A stretch of DNA of 64,000 nt from Rhodoligotrophos sp. CJ14 (lineage in GTDB: Bacteria; Pseudomonadota; Alphaproteobacteria; Rhizobiales; Im1): the NCBI RefSeq assembly GCF_038811545.1, contig NZ_CP133319.1:124001-188000 (forward strand), given 5' to 3'. Below the pieces are notes generated by a model. That model did not search any database, was not told where the DNA came from, and saw only the letters and a program-made list of their open reading frames with translations. Positions 1 to 9,171 of the stretch are shown in pieces (position 1 is the stretch's first letter; each line of letters starts with the position of its first letter). The position numbers and the translations under genes were made by a program.

Positions 1-14
1 CGAACAGCGAAATC

Positions 15-602
15 ATGACCATTCCGGCACGCAAGGGGCGCGCGGCCAGGCTGACCAAGGGTCAGGCCATCAAGATCATCAATACCCACGGCCATCAGGT
101 GGTGGATACCTGGTGCTTCAGCCTGGAAGACCTCACCGAGTTCATGTCCATGGAGCATATCCGCCCCACCTTGGGAAAAATTTTCCCCACCAAGGGCGAC
201 CAGCTCTATTCCAACCGCCGCCGGCCCATCCTGTTTTTCGAGGAGGATACTTCGCCGGGCATCCACGATACCCTGATGGCCGCCTGCGATGACTATCGGT
301 ATGGCCTGCTCGGCTGCAAGGAATACCACGACAATTGCACCGATAATCTGCATGCCGGCATGCGTCAGATCGGCCTGCGCGCGCCCGAAACCCCAAGCCC
401 GCTCAATCTCTGGATGAACATTCCGGTTGATCGGGAGGGGCGCACGAGTTGGGGCGAGCCGGTCTCAAAGCCTGGTGACTATTTGGTTTTGCGCGCACAG
501 ATGGATTGCGTGGTCGCCATGTCGTGCTGCCCCCAGGATATCTTGCCCATCAACGGCAAGGCGGGAAACACCGTGGAAGCCCATTATCAAATTCTCGATT
601 GA
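15..602 (+). CDS. DUF1989 (urea carboxylase-associated) family protein
   Basis: A 195-residue DUF1989 protein. Family members sit beside urea carboxylase and other amide-nitrogen genes; no reaction is firmly established. Seen in the sequence are the N-terminal block NTHGHQVVDTWCF (residues 23-35), the Cys/His-rich block CKEYHDNCTDN (101-111) and AMSCCPQD (168-175). Together these probably form a metal site (inference). ATG at 15 is used, but only 14 bases lie upstream, so a start outside the window cannot be excluded. It converges on the minus-strand BMP transporter operon, which suggests a role in the same nitrogen-compound pathway. Confidence 0.85.
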   Translation: MTIPARKGRAARLTKGQAIKIINTHGHQVVDTWCFSLEDLTEFMSMEHIRPTLGKIFPTKGDQLYSNRRRPILFFEEDTSPGIHDTLMAACDDYRYGLLGCKEYHDNCTDNLHAGMRQIGLRAPETPSPLNLWMNIPVDREGRTSWGEPVSKPGDYLVLRAQMDCVVAMSCCPQDILPINGKAGNTVEAHYQILD

Positions 603-633
603 GCAGGGGGCGGGCGGCGCATTGAGCCGCCCG

Positions 634-1620
634 TCACGAATTGACCGCGATCAGCACCTTGCCGACCGTGCCTCGCCCCTCGAGGCACGTCTGGGCAGCG
701 CGGATCTCGGCGAGCGGAAATTCCGCCGCGATCGGAATCGTCAGCCGGCCGGCCTCGATCGCCTCGATCACATGGCGCAATCCTCGCCGCCATCTCTGCG
801 AACCCGGCACGGCGTGCAGCAACTCGAAGCCGGCGAGTGAGGTCGAGCGCTCATAGAGTTTCTTCCGAATGTTGAAGTGCGGATCACCGGCCGCCTCGCC
901 GATATTGATGACGCGGCCATAGGTGCGCAGCGCATCGAAGCTGCGCGCCAGGATATCGCTGCCAAGGGAATCGATCACGAGATCAACCCCGCGCCCCCCG
1001 GTCTCGGCCATGGCCACGTCCACGAAATCTTCCGCGTCCCGCGCGATCACCCGGGCTGCGCCGAATTTGAGCGGCATCTCGGCTTTGGCGGCCGACCCGA
1101 CCGTGCCGATGACCCGCGCACCCCCTTGGGTCGCAAGTTGTGTGAGCGCCAGGCCGACCCCGCCGCCGATGGCATGCACAAGGATGGTCTCACCTCGGCG
1201 CAATCTGTGCGCAGTATAGAGCAGGTGATAGGCGGTGAGCGCCACCACCGGAAAGGCAGCGGCCTTGCGCGGGTCCATGCCTGGCGGCAAGGGGATCACA
1301 TATTTCTCCGGCACCACCACCATATCCGCAAAGCCACCGAGCATGGCGGGTCCGGTGATCGCGCTCACCGCCTGTCCCTCCCGCAAGGTGGACACCCCAC
1401 GCCCGCAGGCGCGGACGAAGCCGGTAACCTCGCCCCCGAGGATCGAGGGATAGGGGATCGGGTCGGGATAGATGCCCTGGCGCTTCTGAATGTCACCCCA
1501 ATTGCAGGCAGCCCAGCCCACATCGATCAGCACCTGACGGGGTCCCGGCTCGGGATCCGGCATATGCGTGACCTTCAGCCGGTCGAGCCCGCCTGGCGCC
1601 TCAATGACCACCGCACGCAT
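634..1620 (-). CDS. MDR-family NADPH:quinone oxidoreductase-like protein
   Basis: A 328-residue medium-chain dehydrogenase/reductase of the zinc-free quinone-oxidoreductase type. It has an N-terminal GroES-like half and a Rossmann half with the nucleotide motif HAIGGGVGLALTQLA. The Cys/His catalytic zinc ligands of true alcohol dehydrogenases are absent. The ATG at 1620 (MRAVVIEAPGG) is chosen because it lies one base after the stop of the upstream permease gene and matches the usual family start. It is the last gene of a six-gene minus-strand operon (7174 to 634). It may reduce a product of the imported compound (inference); the substrate is unknown. Confidence 0.82.
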   Translation of the reverse strand: MRAVVIEAPGGLDRLKVTHMPDPEPGPRQVLIDVGWAACNWGDIQKRQGIYPDPIPYPSILGGEVTGFVRACGRGVSTLREGQAVSAITGPAMLGGFADMVVVPEKYVIPLPPGMDPRKAAAFPVVALTAYHLLYTAHRLRRGETILVHAIGGGVGLALTQLATQGGARVIGTVGSAAKAEMPLKFGAARVIARDAEDFVDVAMAETGGRGVDLVIDSLGSDILARSFDALRTYGRVINIGEAAGDPHFNIRKKLYERSTSLAGFELLHAVPGSQRWRRGLRHVIEAIEAGRLTIPIAAEFPLAEIRAAQTCLEGRGTVGKVLIAVNS

Positions 1621-1621
1621 G

Positions 1622-2566
1622 TCAATGGCTCTCGCGATGATAATATTTGCCGACCGCTTGCGGGGCGACATTGCGGCCCGAGATCATGACCAGCGCCAGG
1701 ATCGAGACGAGATAGGGCAGGGTGGAGAAGATCTGATAGGGCACATCCGGATTTTCGAACTGCAGGCGCAGCTGATAGGCATCGAAAACGCCGAACAACA
1801 GGCAGGCAAGCATGGCGCCAACTGGATTCCACCGCCCGAGAATGACCGCGGCGAGGGCGATGAAGCCCTTGCCCGCGCTCATATGCTCCGAAAAGACGAA
1901 GACCTGCGACAAGACCAAATAGACGCCGCCCATGGCTGCGAGGGCGCCCGCCACGAGCACGCAGCCATAGCGCAGGCCGGCGACCGAAATGCCTGCCGCA
2001 TCGCAGGCGCGTGGATTGTGTCCCACAGCCCGGATGCTGAGCCCCAAGGGCGTCCAGTAGATCAGGACGAACAGCGCCGGCACCACCAGATACATCAGAT
2101 AAACCAGCAGGTCCTGGTTGAAGAACACCGGTCCGATCATCGGAATGCTGGAGAGGAGAGGGATCGCGATCGGCCGGAATCCTGGCAGGAGCTGTGTATT
2201 GGCGCTGGCCCCGATGGCGATACGGGCAAGGAAGGCGGTGATGCCCAGCGAGAACAGGTTGATGGCAACGCCGGCCACGATCTGGTTGACCCCGAGCGAG
2301 ATCGACATGATCGCCATGGGCAGGGAGAGGAGCACGCCGAGCGCCATGCCGACCAGCACCCCGACGAAGGGAGATCCGGTATGGAACGTGCCAAGCGCCG
2401 CCCCGAAGGCGCCCATCAGGATGAGCCCTTCGAGGCCCACATTGAACACGCCCGAGCGCTCCGAAAGCACGCCTGCCAGGGCGGCGAAGATGAGCGGCAT
2501 CGACAGCCGCAAGGCTGAGGACAGGAACTGGGTGAGCGCAGAAACATCGGAGAACAGATCAAACAT
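1622..2566 (-). CDS. BMP-family ABC transporter permease (second)
   Basis: A 314-residue, very hydrophobic inner-membrane permease of the BPD_transp_2 class (NupQ/YufQ-like). The motif SERSGVFNVGLEGLILMGA near the N-terminus is characteristic of the permeases paired with BMP-type binding proteins. The start at ATG 2566 (MFDLFSDV) is chosen because an AGGAGGGTGAG ribosome site stands just upstream; an in-frame extension to 2662 would overlap the preceding gene deeply. It lies four bases after the first permease gene and should form the heterodimeric channel with it. Likely substrates for this class are nucleosides or other nitrogenous small molecules. Confidence 0.9.
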   Translation of the reverse strand: MFDLFSDVSALTQFLSSALRLSMPLIFAALAGVLSERSGVFNVGLEGLILMGAFGAALGTFHTGSPFVGVLVGMALGVLLSLPMAIMSISLGVNQIVAGVAINLFSLGITAFLARIAIGASANTQLLPGFRPIAIPLLSSIPMIGPVFFNQDLLVYLMYLVVPALFVLIYWTPLGLSIRAVGHNPRACDAAGISVAGLRYGCVLVAGALAAMGGVYLVLSQVFVFSEHMSAGKGFIALAAVILGRWNPVGAMLACLLFGVFDAYQLRLQFENPDVPYQIFSTLPYLVSILALVMISGRNVAPQAVGKYYHRESH

Positions 2567-2570
2567 CCGC

Positions 2571-3662
2571 TCACCCTCCTTGTGCGGCCTTGATTGCGGC
2601 TGACATGGTGCGCCGGCGCTCGAGCAGCCGGGCAAAGCGGCTGCGCTGGAAGCTGAAGGCAAGGCCTGTCGCCACGAAGATGACGATCAGGCCTTTGATC
2701 GCCTCGACCAGCGTCACCGGCACCCCGGCCGCGCGCTGCATCATATTGGCCCCGCTCTCGAGCCCGGCCATGAAGGTGGCGGCGACGATGGTGCCAAGCG
2801 CATTGGTTCCGGCGAGAAAGGCGATGACGATGCCGTCATAGCCATAGCCTGCGCTGAACAGATGGAACAGGCGGTGCTTGAGGCCCATCACTTCGAAGGC
2901 GCCGGCAAGCCCTGCCAGCGCGCCGCCCACCAGCATGGAGGTCAGGATATGCCGCCTCACCGACATTCCGGCATAGCGCGCCGCCTGCGGATTGGCTCCG
3001 ACCGTCTGAAGGGAATAGCCGATCGAGGTGTAACGCATCACCACTGAGAGGGCGAGCGCGGCGATCACCGCCACGATCACGCCTGCATGGGCATCCGTGC
3101 TCGGCATGATATAAGGCAGCCAGAGGCTTTCGCGGATTTCCTCGGAATAGGGATAGGGTGCGCCCTCGGCCATCAGCGGGCCCGAGACCGCATAGCTCAC
3201 GATATTGATCGCCACATAATTGAGCAGCAGCGTGACGATCACCTCATTGAGGTCGCGATAGGCTTTGAGCAAGGCCGGTATGGCAGCCCAGATCGCACCG
3301 CCTGCAAGACCCCCCGCGGCACAAAGCAGGATCCCGAGCACGCCCGGCAGTTCTGGACCATAGAGCGCGACGAGGGTGGCGAAGAGCCCGCCTATATAGA
3401 TCTGACCCTCGGCCCCGATATTGAACAGGCCGACCCGCAGCGGCAGCGCCACGGCGAGCCCGGCGAGCAGCAGGGGGCAGAGCTTGACCAGGGTGGCCGA
3501 GAGGCCCCAGTAATCGAGAAAGGCACCGCCGAACAGCTCGCGATAAGCGGCGATCGGACTATGTCCCGTGGTGAGGATCAACAGGGCGCCGATCGCGAGC
3601 GCGATGAGCACTGCCCATAAGCTCTTGAGGAGATAGACCCATCTGAGCAGCTCGAGGGTCAC
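2571..3662 (-). CDS. BMP-family ABC transporter permease (first)
   Basis: A 363-residue permease (NupP/YufP-like), with many transmembrane segments and the family motif RVGLFNIGAEGQIYIGGLFA near residue 75. The start is read as GTG at 3662 because it overlaps the ATPase stop by four bases (GTGA), the typical coupling in these operons; the longer in-frame extension runs antisense-like into the ATPase gene. With the second permease it forms the membrane channel of the importer encoded at 1622-6235. Confidence 0.88.
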   Translation of the reverse strand: MTLELLRWVYLLKSLWAVLIALAIGALLILTTGHSPIAAYRELFGGAFLDYWGLSATLVKLCPLLLAGLAVALPLRVGLFNIGAEGQIYIGGLFATLVALYGPELPGVLGILLCAAGGLAGGAIWAAIPALLKAYRDLNEVIVTLLLNYVAINIVSYAVSGPLMAEGAPYPYSEEIRESLWLPYIMPSTDAHAGVIVAVIAALALSVVMRYTSIGYSLQTVGANPQAARYAGMSVRRHILTSMLVGGALAGLAGAFEVMGLKHRLFHLFSAGYGYDGIVIAFLAGTNALGTIVAATFMAGLESGANMMQRAAGVPVTLVEAIKGLIVIFVATGLAFSFQRSRFARLLERRRTMSAAIKAAQGG

Positions 3663-5224
3663 GCCGCGTCCTCCCTGATGCCGGCCATCATCTTGCCGAT
3701 GCGTTCGGACGTGATCTGCTTGGGATCGAGGATCCCCATGATCCGGCCCTTGAACATGACCGCGATCCGGTCGCAAACGGCGAGAATGTGCTCGAGCTCG
3801 GTCGAGATATAGATGATGCCGACCCCCTTGTTGCGCTGCTCGATGAGGGTATTTTGCACGAACTCGATGGCGCCCACATCGAGCCCTTTGCAGGGCTGCG
3901 CCACCACCAGCAGCTTGGGGCCTGCCTCGATCTCGCGGGCGAGCACGATCTTCTGCTGATTGCCGCCGGACAGTCTGCGCACATGCTGCTCGATCGAGCT
4001 TGTCCGCACCCGGAACTTGTCGACCAGCCGGGCGGCGTTCTTGCGGATCGCAGCCTGGTTCAGAAAGAAACCGTGCTGCACGAAAGGGCTCCGGTCATAG
4101 GCGCGCAGCATGAGATTGGCGGCCACGCTCTGGTCGAGCACGAGCCCGGTGCGATGCCGGTCTTCCGGAACATAGGCGATGCCAAGCTTATGCAGGCGAT
4201 CGCGAATGGAATAGGGGGCGATATTCTCCCCCTGAAGCCGCATGATGCCGCCATGATAGGCACGCATGCCGGCGATCGTCTCCGCAAGCTCCGCCTGCCC
4301 ATTGCCATCCACGCCGGCAATGCCGAGGATCTCGCCGGCCCGCAATTCGAAGCTCACGCCGGCCAGCGCCTCGTTTCCCCGCTCCCCGTAAGCATGGACA
4401 TCGCGCACCTCGAACAGCACCGGCCCCGCCGTCCCTTCCGGCCGCTCGAGATCGAAGATTACATCCCGCCCGACCATGAGCCGCGCCAGCTCGGATGGAG
4501 TGGTGTCCTTCGTGTCCAGCTCATCCGTCACCCGACCCGCCCGCATCACCGTCACCCGATCGGAAAGGTCCATCACCTCCTCGAGCTTGTGCGTGATGAA
4601 GAGGATGGTCTTGCCCGCCGCCTTCAGCCGGCGCAGCACGGCAAAGAACGATTTGGTCTCGCCCGGGGTGAGCACGCTCGTGGGCTCATCCAGGATCAAA
4701 AGGTCCGCATCCCGATAGAGCGATTTCAGGATCTCGACCCGCTGCTGCATCCCGATGGGCAGCCGCCCCACCACCTCGGTGGGTTCGATCTCGAAGCCGA
4801 AATTGTCGGAAAGCTCCGCGATCCGCTGCTCATGCGCTTTGAGATCGAGCATCGCCCCCTGATGCTGCAGGCCGAGAATGACATTCTCGGTCACGGTCAA
4901 GGGATCGACCAGCATGAAGTGCTGATGCACCATGCCGATCCCGAGCTCGAGCGCATGCCGCGGACTGTCGATGCGCACGGGCCGGCCATTAAGCAGGATT
5001 TCCCCGCTATCCGGCTGCAGCAGCCCGTACAGCATGTTCATCAGCGTGGTCTTGCCCGCGCCGTTCTCGCCGAGAACCGCATGGACGCTGCCACGCCGCA
5101 CATGGATCGTGACATTGTCATTCGCCTTGAGGCCGCCGAAGCTCTTGCACAGATCCCGGACGACGAGATGGTCATCGGCGCGGTGATCATCGCCTCGCCG
5201 GCTGTCCGGCTGGTACTCACTCAT
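3659..5224 (-). CDS. BMP-family ABC transporter ATP-binding protein, two fused ATPase domains
   Basis: A 521-residue cytoplasmic ATPase with two nucleotide-binding domains in tandem, as in sugar and nucleoside (YufO/NupO) importers. Domain 1 has Walker A GENGAGKTT (about residues 52-60), signature LPIGMQQR and Walker B LLILDEPT. Domain 2 has a degenerate Walker A (GVDGNGQAE), the canonical signature LSGGNQQK, and LLVVAQPCKGLD at Walker B, where AQPCKG replaces DEPT. The degenerate second site is normal for this family. The gene lies between the binding protein (54-base gap) and the permeases (4-base overlap). Confidence 0.93.
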   Translation of the reverse strand: MSEYQPDSRRGDDHRADDHLVVRDLCKSFGGLKANDNVTIHVRRGSVHAVLGENGAGKTTLMNMLYGLLQPDSGEILLNGRPVRIDSPRHALELGIGMVHQHFMLVDPLTVTENVILGLQHQGAMLDLKAHEQRIAELSDNFGFEIEPTEVVGRLPIGMQQRVEILKSLYRDADLLILDEPTSVLTPGETKSFFAVLRRLKAAGKTILFITHKLEEVMDLSDRVTVMRAGRVTDELDTKDTTPSELARLMVGRDVIFDLERPEGTAGPVLFEVRDVHAYGERGNEALAGVSFELRAGEILGIAGVDGNGQAELAETIAGMRAYHGGIMRLQGENIAPYSIRDRLHKLGIAYVPEDRHRTGLVLDQSVAANLMLRAYDRSPFVQHGFFLNQAAIRKNAARLVDKFRVRTSSIEQHVRRLSGGNQQKIVLAREIEAGPKLLVVAQPCKGLDVGAIEFVQNTLIEQRNKGVGIIYISTELEHILAVCDRIAVMFKGRIMGILDPKQITSERIGKMMAGIREDAA

Positions 5225-5278
5225 TGCTGTTCCGACCCATCACTGATGCGAGCGAGAGACCTTGGCCCAAGCGGCGGG

Positions 5279-6235
5279 TCAGATCTTGACCTCGCCCTTC
5301 TTCAGCTTCTGGATCAGAGCCTCCGTCTCCTGCACGATCTCTTGGGGGATCGCAGGATTATATGTGCCGAACCGGCCGGCATCGGTGCCGATATCGAAGA
5401 TATAGACCTTGCCTTCCGCCTTACCTTCCTTGGCAAGCTTAAGGAAGTCGACGAGCGCGATGCGGAAGTCCATGACTGCCGATTGCAGCACCGTATCCTT
5501 CCAATTCTCGTAGACATCCTTCCAGATGCCATAGCCCCAGGCCTTCTTTTCCTGGCAGGCCTGCAACGCGCCGATCTGGGCATTATCGAGCACGGGGAAG
5601 ATCACGTCGATCCCTTGGTTCAGCTGATTGAGGGCCGCTTCCTTCCCCTTGGCGATGTCATCCCAGTCATTGGTATAGGTGACGGCCACCGGTGCGTTCG
5701 GTGCCACGCTGTGAACACCCGCGGTGAAGCCCTCCAAGAGATCGGTTGCGACCTTGATCTTCTGGCCGGTGATGAAGCCGAACTTCTGGTTCTTCGACAT
5801 CTTGGCCGACAAGAAGCCGATCACATAACCGAAATGCTTGAAGTCGAAGCTGATCGAGGCAACGTTCTTGCCCGAGACGAAGCCGTTGGTTACGACGAAC
5901 AGGGTGTCGGGGAAGCGTTGCGCGGCGCGCTCGACCGCATCGACGAACTCGCCGCCATGGCCGATCACCACCTTATAACCGCGCCGGGCATAGTCGGAGA
6001 GGGCTTCCAGCTGGTCCGGCTGTGGCACCTTTTCGATATAGGCGGTCTCGATGCCGAGCTTCTCCTTGGCATCGTTCATTGCTTCATAACCGGTCTGGTT
6101 CCAGGCCTGGTCCGTGATATTGCCGGGCATCACGATCGCCGCCTTGAACTCCTGTGCGAAAACCGCTGACGGCCCCATCGCCGCCAATCCGGCAAGCGCC
6201 GTGCTCGCCAGGAAACTCCGTCTTGTCATCCGCAT
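5279..6235 (-). CDS. BMP-family ABC transporter substrate-binding protein
   Basis: A 318-residue periplasmic binding protein of the basic membrane protein (PnrA-like) family. Its N-terminus carries a twin-arginine-type signal (TRRSFLASTALAGLAAM) and a cleavage-like VFAQ near residue 28. The mature part has the family features AIVMPGNITDQAWNQTGYEAM and GHGGEFVDAVE. Known family ligands are mainly purine nucleosides, but relatives bind other compounds. The adjacent creatininase and NodB-type hydrolase suggest a cyclic amide or purine-like ligand here (inference). It is the second gene of the operon and probably the most highly expressed component. Confidence 0.92.
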   Translation of the reverse strand: MRMTRRSFLASTALAGLAAMGPSAVFAQEFKAAIVMPGNITDQAWNQTGYEAMNDAKEKLGIETAYIEKVPQPDQLEALSDYARRGYKVVIGHGGEFVDAVERAAQRFPDTLFVVTNGFVSGKNVASISFDFKHFGYVIGFLSAKMSKNQKFGFITGQKIKVATDLLEGFTAGVHSVAPNAPVAVTYTNDWDDIAKGKEAALNQLNQGIDVIFPVLDNAQIGALQACQEKKAWGYGIWKDVYENWKDTVLQSAVMDFRIALVDFLKLAKEGKAEGKVYIFDIGTDAGRFGTYNPAIPQEIVQETEALIQKLKKGEVKI

Positions 6236-6277
6236 GGGCTATCCTCCCTTTCCCTTATTTTTGGCCAGTGACGTCCG

Positions 6278-7174
6278 TCAGCGCGGAACCAGCTCGACTG
6301 GCTGAGTATAGAATGGCACCTCATCGACCCGCGGCCGGTAGGTTCCGGCACGTTGCAGGGCCAGGACATGATTGGCGATGTCTTCGAGGGGTGCGAACCA
6401 GACGTCACCGCGCGCCTGGATATCGAGCAGCATCTTTTCCAGATGGTGCCATCGGGTGAGCCGCCCCGTCAGGAACGGATGCCAGACCGCGATCCATAGG
6501 CCGCCATGGGCGTAATGGGCCTCGAATTCATCCAGGTAGTTCCGGATCGCCTCACTGGGTGAGCGCACCGGCATCGAATAATCGAGCTCGGGCGTATGGG
6601 CATATTGCGGGTAGTCGTCCATGCCCCAATGGGCTGGCAATTCGACCAGCTGGCCATTGCCCGTCTTGATGAGATAGGGCACGTCGTCCCCCATGAGCGA
6701 AGCGTCATAGAGAAAGCCTTCCTCCACGAGCAGCGCGCCGGAATGCTTTGAGAATGAATACATCGGCGCACGCCAGCCCCGCGGTCGCCGGCCGGCGACC
6801 CGCTCCAGGATATCGATGCTGCGCCGCAGCCGGTCATGCTCCTCCTCGCGCGTGAGATCGTAGGAATTCTCATGGATATAGCTGTGCAGCGCGACCTCGT
6901 GACCATCGGCGACCATGGCCTCGACGGCGTGGGGATATTGCGTCGCGCACCAGGCCGGCACGAAGAAGGTCTGCCTTATGCCGAGCTTGCGATAGGTTGC
7001 GAGAATGCGCGGAACGCCGACCGTGGGGCCGTATCGCAGCATCGATGTGGTCGAGACGAGGCTCGGTGCCTTCTCCGCGGCATGGATATGCACGAGGCTG
7101 TCCGCATCCATGTCGAAAGTGATGGCAACGGCGCAGCGCGCCCCATTGGGCCAGGAAGGCGGGTTGCTGATCAT
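6278..7174 (-). CDS. NodB-fold polysaccharide deacetylase family hydrolase (cyclic imide hydrolase/PgdA-like)
   Basis: A 298-residue protein of the polysaccharide deacetylase fold without a signal peptide. The metal site is visible: an Asp in ITFDMDAD (about residues 18-25) and the His-x3-His of VALHSYIHEN. The pattern (RAPMYSFSKHS, YDASLMGDD, ELPAHWGMDDYP) resembles the cytoplasmic PgdA/cyclic-imide-hydrolase/PuuE-allantoinase branch rather than secreted chitin deacetylases. With the neighbouring BMP transporter and creatininase, hydrolysis of a cyclic amide, imide or ureide is more likely than deacetylation (inference). It is the first gene of the operon, 42 bases before the binding-protein gene. 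Confidence 0.85.
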   Translation of the reverse strand: MISNPPSWPNGARCAVAITFDMDADSLVHIHAAEKAPSLVSTTSMLRYGPTVGVPRILATYRKLGIRQTFFVPAWCATQYPHAVEAMVADGHEVALHSYIHENSYDLTREEEHDRLRRSIDILERVAGRRPRGWRAPMYSFSKHSGALLVEEGFLYDASLMGDDVPYLIKTGNGQLVELPAHWGMDDYPQYAHTPELDYSMPVRSPSEAIRNYLDEFEAHYAHGGLWIAVWHPFLTGRLTRWHHLEKMLLDIQARGDVWFAPLEDIANHVLALQRAGTYRPRVDEVPFYTQPVELVPR

Positions 7175-7600
7175 AGATGGGCCCTGGCGGATGGTGCAGG
7201 GCAGGGCATCTTTTGCCGTGGCTCGGCATTCTGCATGTCCGGGCCGAGCGGAACACTATGAGAGATCGTAAGCACCGCTCCCGGACGAAGAGCTTCGCGC
7301 ATGGGCTCCCCTTGCATTTCCTACCTCAACGAGGGCGTTCTTCTTGAAGCCGGCCAGGCTCGGCCGGTCAGTCCCTCTTGTGGTGAGGTTCCCACCAGCA
7401 ATGCCTTGATTAAATATGAAACATGAAAAGGTCAGTTCGCCCCGCGCCAAACTATGACATCCCGCAGGGACTGCGTGCAACTTAGTCAGCGGTGAAACAT
7501 CACTTCGATTCTTTTGTATTCTCTCTCATGCGCTCTCCGGGCAATGATCCCAGCCGAAAAGTCATGGCCCGATGTGGACTTATAAGCAGGGAGGTGAGGC
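7175..7600. other. Divergent intergenic region between importer operon and creatininase
   Basis: This 426-base region holds the start signals of two divergent units. Next to the creatininase start there is a strong ribosome site (GGGAGGTGAGG before ATG 7601). The middle part around 7390-7440 is more AT-rich than its surroundings. No regulator gene, tRNA or convincing short gene was seen. A GCCGGCC/GGCCGGT inverted pair lies near 7350-7362. Confidence 0.4.
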
Positions 7601-8386
7601 ATGACCGTGCGGATGAACGAGCTGAGCTGGACGGACTATGACCGCAAGGTGCGTGAAGAGAACCCCGTGGTGTTTGTCACCGTGGGATCCCACGAGCAGC
7701 ATGGTCCCCATCTCCCCATGTGCTGTGACGAGGTGATCCCCACCGCCATTGCCGAAAAGGCCGCCGAGCGGATCGGGGGCCTGGTCGCACCCTCTATTGT
7801 CTTTGGCTATAAGTCTCAGCCCCGCTCCGGCGGCGGCAATCACATCCCTGGCACCATCAGCCTCGATGCCGCCAACCTCATCGGCACGGTCAAGGATGTG
7901 ATCACCGAGCTGGCCCGCCACGGCGTGCGTCGCATCGTGCTCATGGATGGTCACTACGAGAACACGATGATGATCGCGGAAGGCATCGACCTTGCGCTGC
8001 GTGACCTACGCCGCGATGGGGTGTCCGACCTCAAGATCATGCGCATCGGCTATTACGAGTTCACCACCCGGGAAGTCGAGCAGGCGGTCTGGCCGGAGGG
8101 CTTTCCGAGCTGGCCGCTGGAGCATGCGGGCGTAATGGAAACCTCCATCATGATGTATCTGCGCCCCGAGCTCGTGCATCTCGATCGGGTGCCAAGCCAT
8201 CCGCCCGCCGAGTTCCCTCCCTATGACGTCTATCCCGTCACCTGGGAGAACTGGCCGTCTTTGCCGCGCGACGGTGCGCTGGTTGCGAGCACCACCGCCA
8301 GCGCGGAAAAGGGCAAGCTCTTGTTCGATTGCTATGTGAAAGGCACAGCCGACGCCGTCGCGCGGGAATTCGGTCTTAAGACCTGA
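7601..8386 (+). CDS. Creatininase (creatinine amidohydrolase)
   Basis: A 261-residue enzyme interconverting creatinine and creatine. It follows the Pseudomonas creatininase pattern closely and over the same length. The metal-binding block is GSHEQHGPHLPMCCDEV (Glu, His and Asp ligands), followed by GYKSQ..SGGGNHIPGT.SLD, DGHYEN (His and Glu ligands) and LEHAGVMETS, and ending with HPPAEFPPYDVYPV. The DGHYEN form, rather than the GHGGN seen in many distant relatives, favours true creatininase over a general creatininase-fold amidase. It is divergent from the BMP importer operon, which could bring in its substrate. No creatinase gene is in the window. Confidence 0.87.
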   Translation: MTVRMNELSWTDYDRKVREENPVVFVTVGSHEQHGPHLPMCCDEVIPTAIAEKAAERIGGLVAPSIVFGYKSQPRSGGGNHIPGTISLDAANLIGTVKDVITELARHGVRRIVLMDGHYENTMMIAEGIDLALRDLRRDGVSDLKIMRIGYYEFTTREVEQAVWPEGFPSWPLEHAGVMETSIMMYLRPELVHLDRVPSHPPAEFPPYDVYPVTWENWPSLPRDGALVASTTASAEKGKLLFDCYVKGTADAVAREFGLKT

Positions 8387-8430
8387 CCCGGCATCACACG
8401 AGCCGCTTGCTGCCGGTCAAGAGAGGGATC

Positions 8431-8994
8431 ATGGATGGAAACCCCGCGATCCTGTTCTGGCGACGCACGGATGTGATCGGCCTGGAGCGCATGATGCTGA
8501 GCATCGGCGCCGGTATGATCCTGGCCGAGTCAACTGTCGTGTGTATGGAGGATGGCGGCTTCCGGCTCGACCACCATTGGCGGCTGAGCGCCGGTTGGCG
8601 CGTATTGTCGGTTGATGTCGAGAAATGGGGGGAGGCGGGCTATGCGCGCCTTGCCCTACAGAGGTCGGACCGAGGCTGGACCGTAGACGGGATCGCCCGT
8701 TCTGACCTTGACGGCGCCGATGAGCCGGACCTTTCCGTCACGCCCTTCTGCAATACCTTCCCCATCCGTCGGATGGTGGCCGAGGCGCGGCAGTCGCTGA
8801 CCATCGACACCTGCTATGTTGACGGCGCGGCCATGACGGTCGAGCGCTCCCGTCAGCGATATGAGCGCCTGAGCCAGGACCGGTTCCGCTACATCGATCT
8901 CGGGCTCGCCGCCGGCTTTGAGGCCGAGCTCCACGTGGATGGCCAAGGCCTGGTGCTCAATTACGAGCACCTGTTCGAGCGCGTCTTCCCCTGA
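8431..8994 (+). CDS. Putative glycolipid-binding family protein
   Basis: A 187-residue cytoplasmic-type protein that looks like the putative glycolipid-binding family (PF06475/DUF1089). It has a beta-rich pattern starting ILFWRRTDVIGLERM, a central DGADEPDLSVTPFCNTFPIRR and a C-terminal half with YVDGAAMTVERSRQRYERL and FRYIDL. The ATG at 8431 is chosen because GAGAGGG sits just upstream; an in-frame TTG at 8407 lacks a good ribosome site. It follows the creatininase gene by 44 bases and may be cotranscribed. Biochemical function is unknown. Confidence 0.72.
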   Translation: MDGNPAILFWRRTDVIGLERMMLSIGAGMILAESTVVCMEDGGFRLDHHWRLSAGWRVLSVDVEKWGEAGYARLALQRSDRGWTVDGIARSDLDGADEPDLSVTPFCNTFPIRRMVAEARQSLTIDTCYVDGAAMTVERSRQRYERLSQDRFRYIDLGLAAGFEAELHVDGQGLVLNYEHLFERVFP

Positions 8995-9171
8995 CGGCAC
9001 TTGGCGCGTCTCCAACTCACCTCCCCAATCAGCTCGACGAGGAACATGGTCAGAAATGACGTGCGCCTGTCCTGATTCATCGGGTCATTCTCATTGCTGC
9101 TCTTGAGGCTCCCTTGCCAAATAGGAATGGGCTTGTCGTCCGAACCCGAATGATAGCTTTGGAGCTCTGCC

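Noticed and set aside
3788-6169. A 793-codon plus-strand open frame
   Set aside because: It is the antisense shadow of the BMP ATPase and binding-protein genes; no family features and the real genes on the minus strand are unambiguous. High GC creates many such frames.
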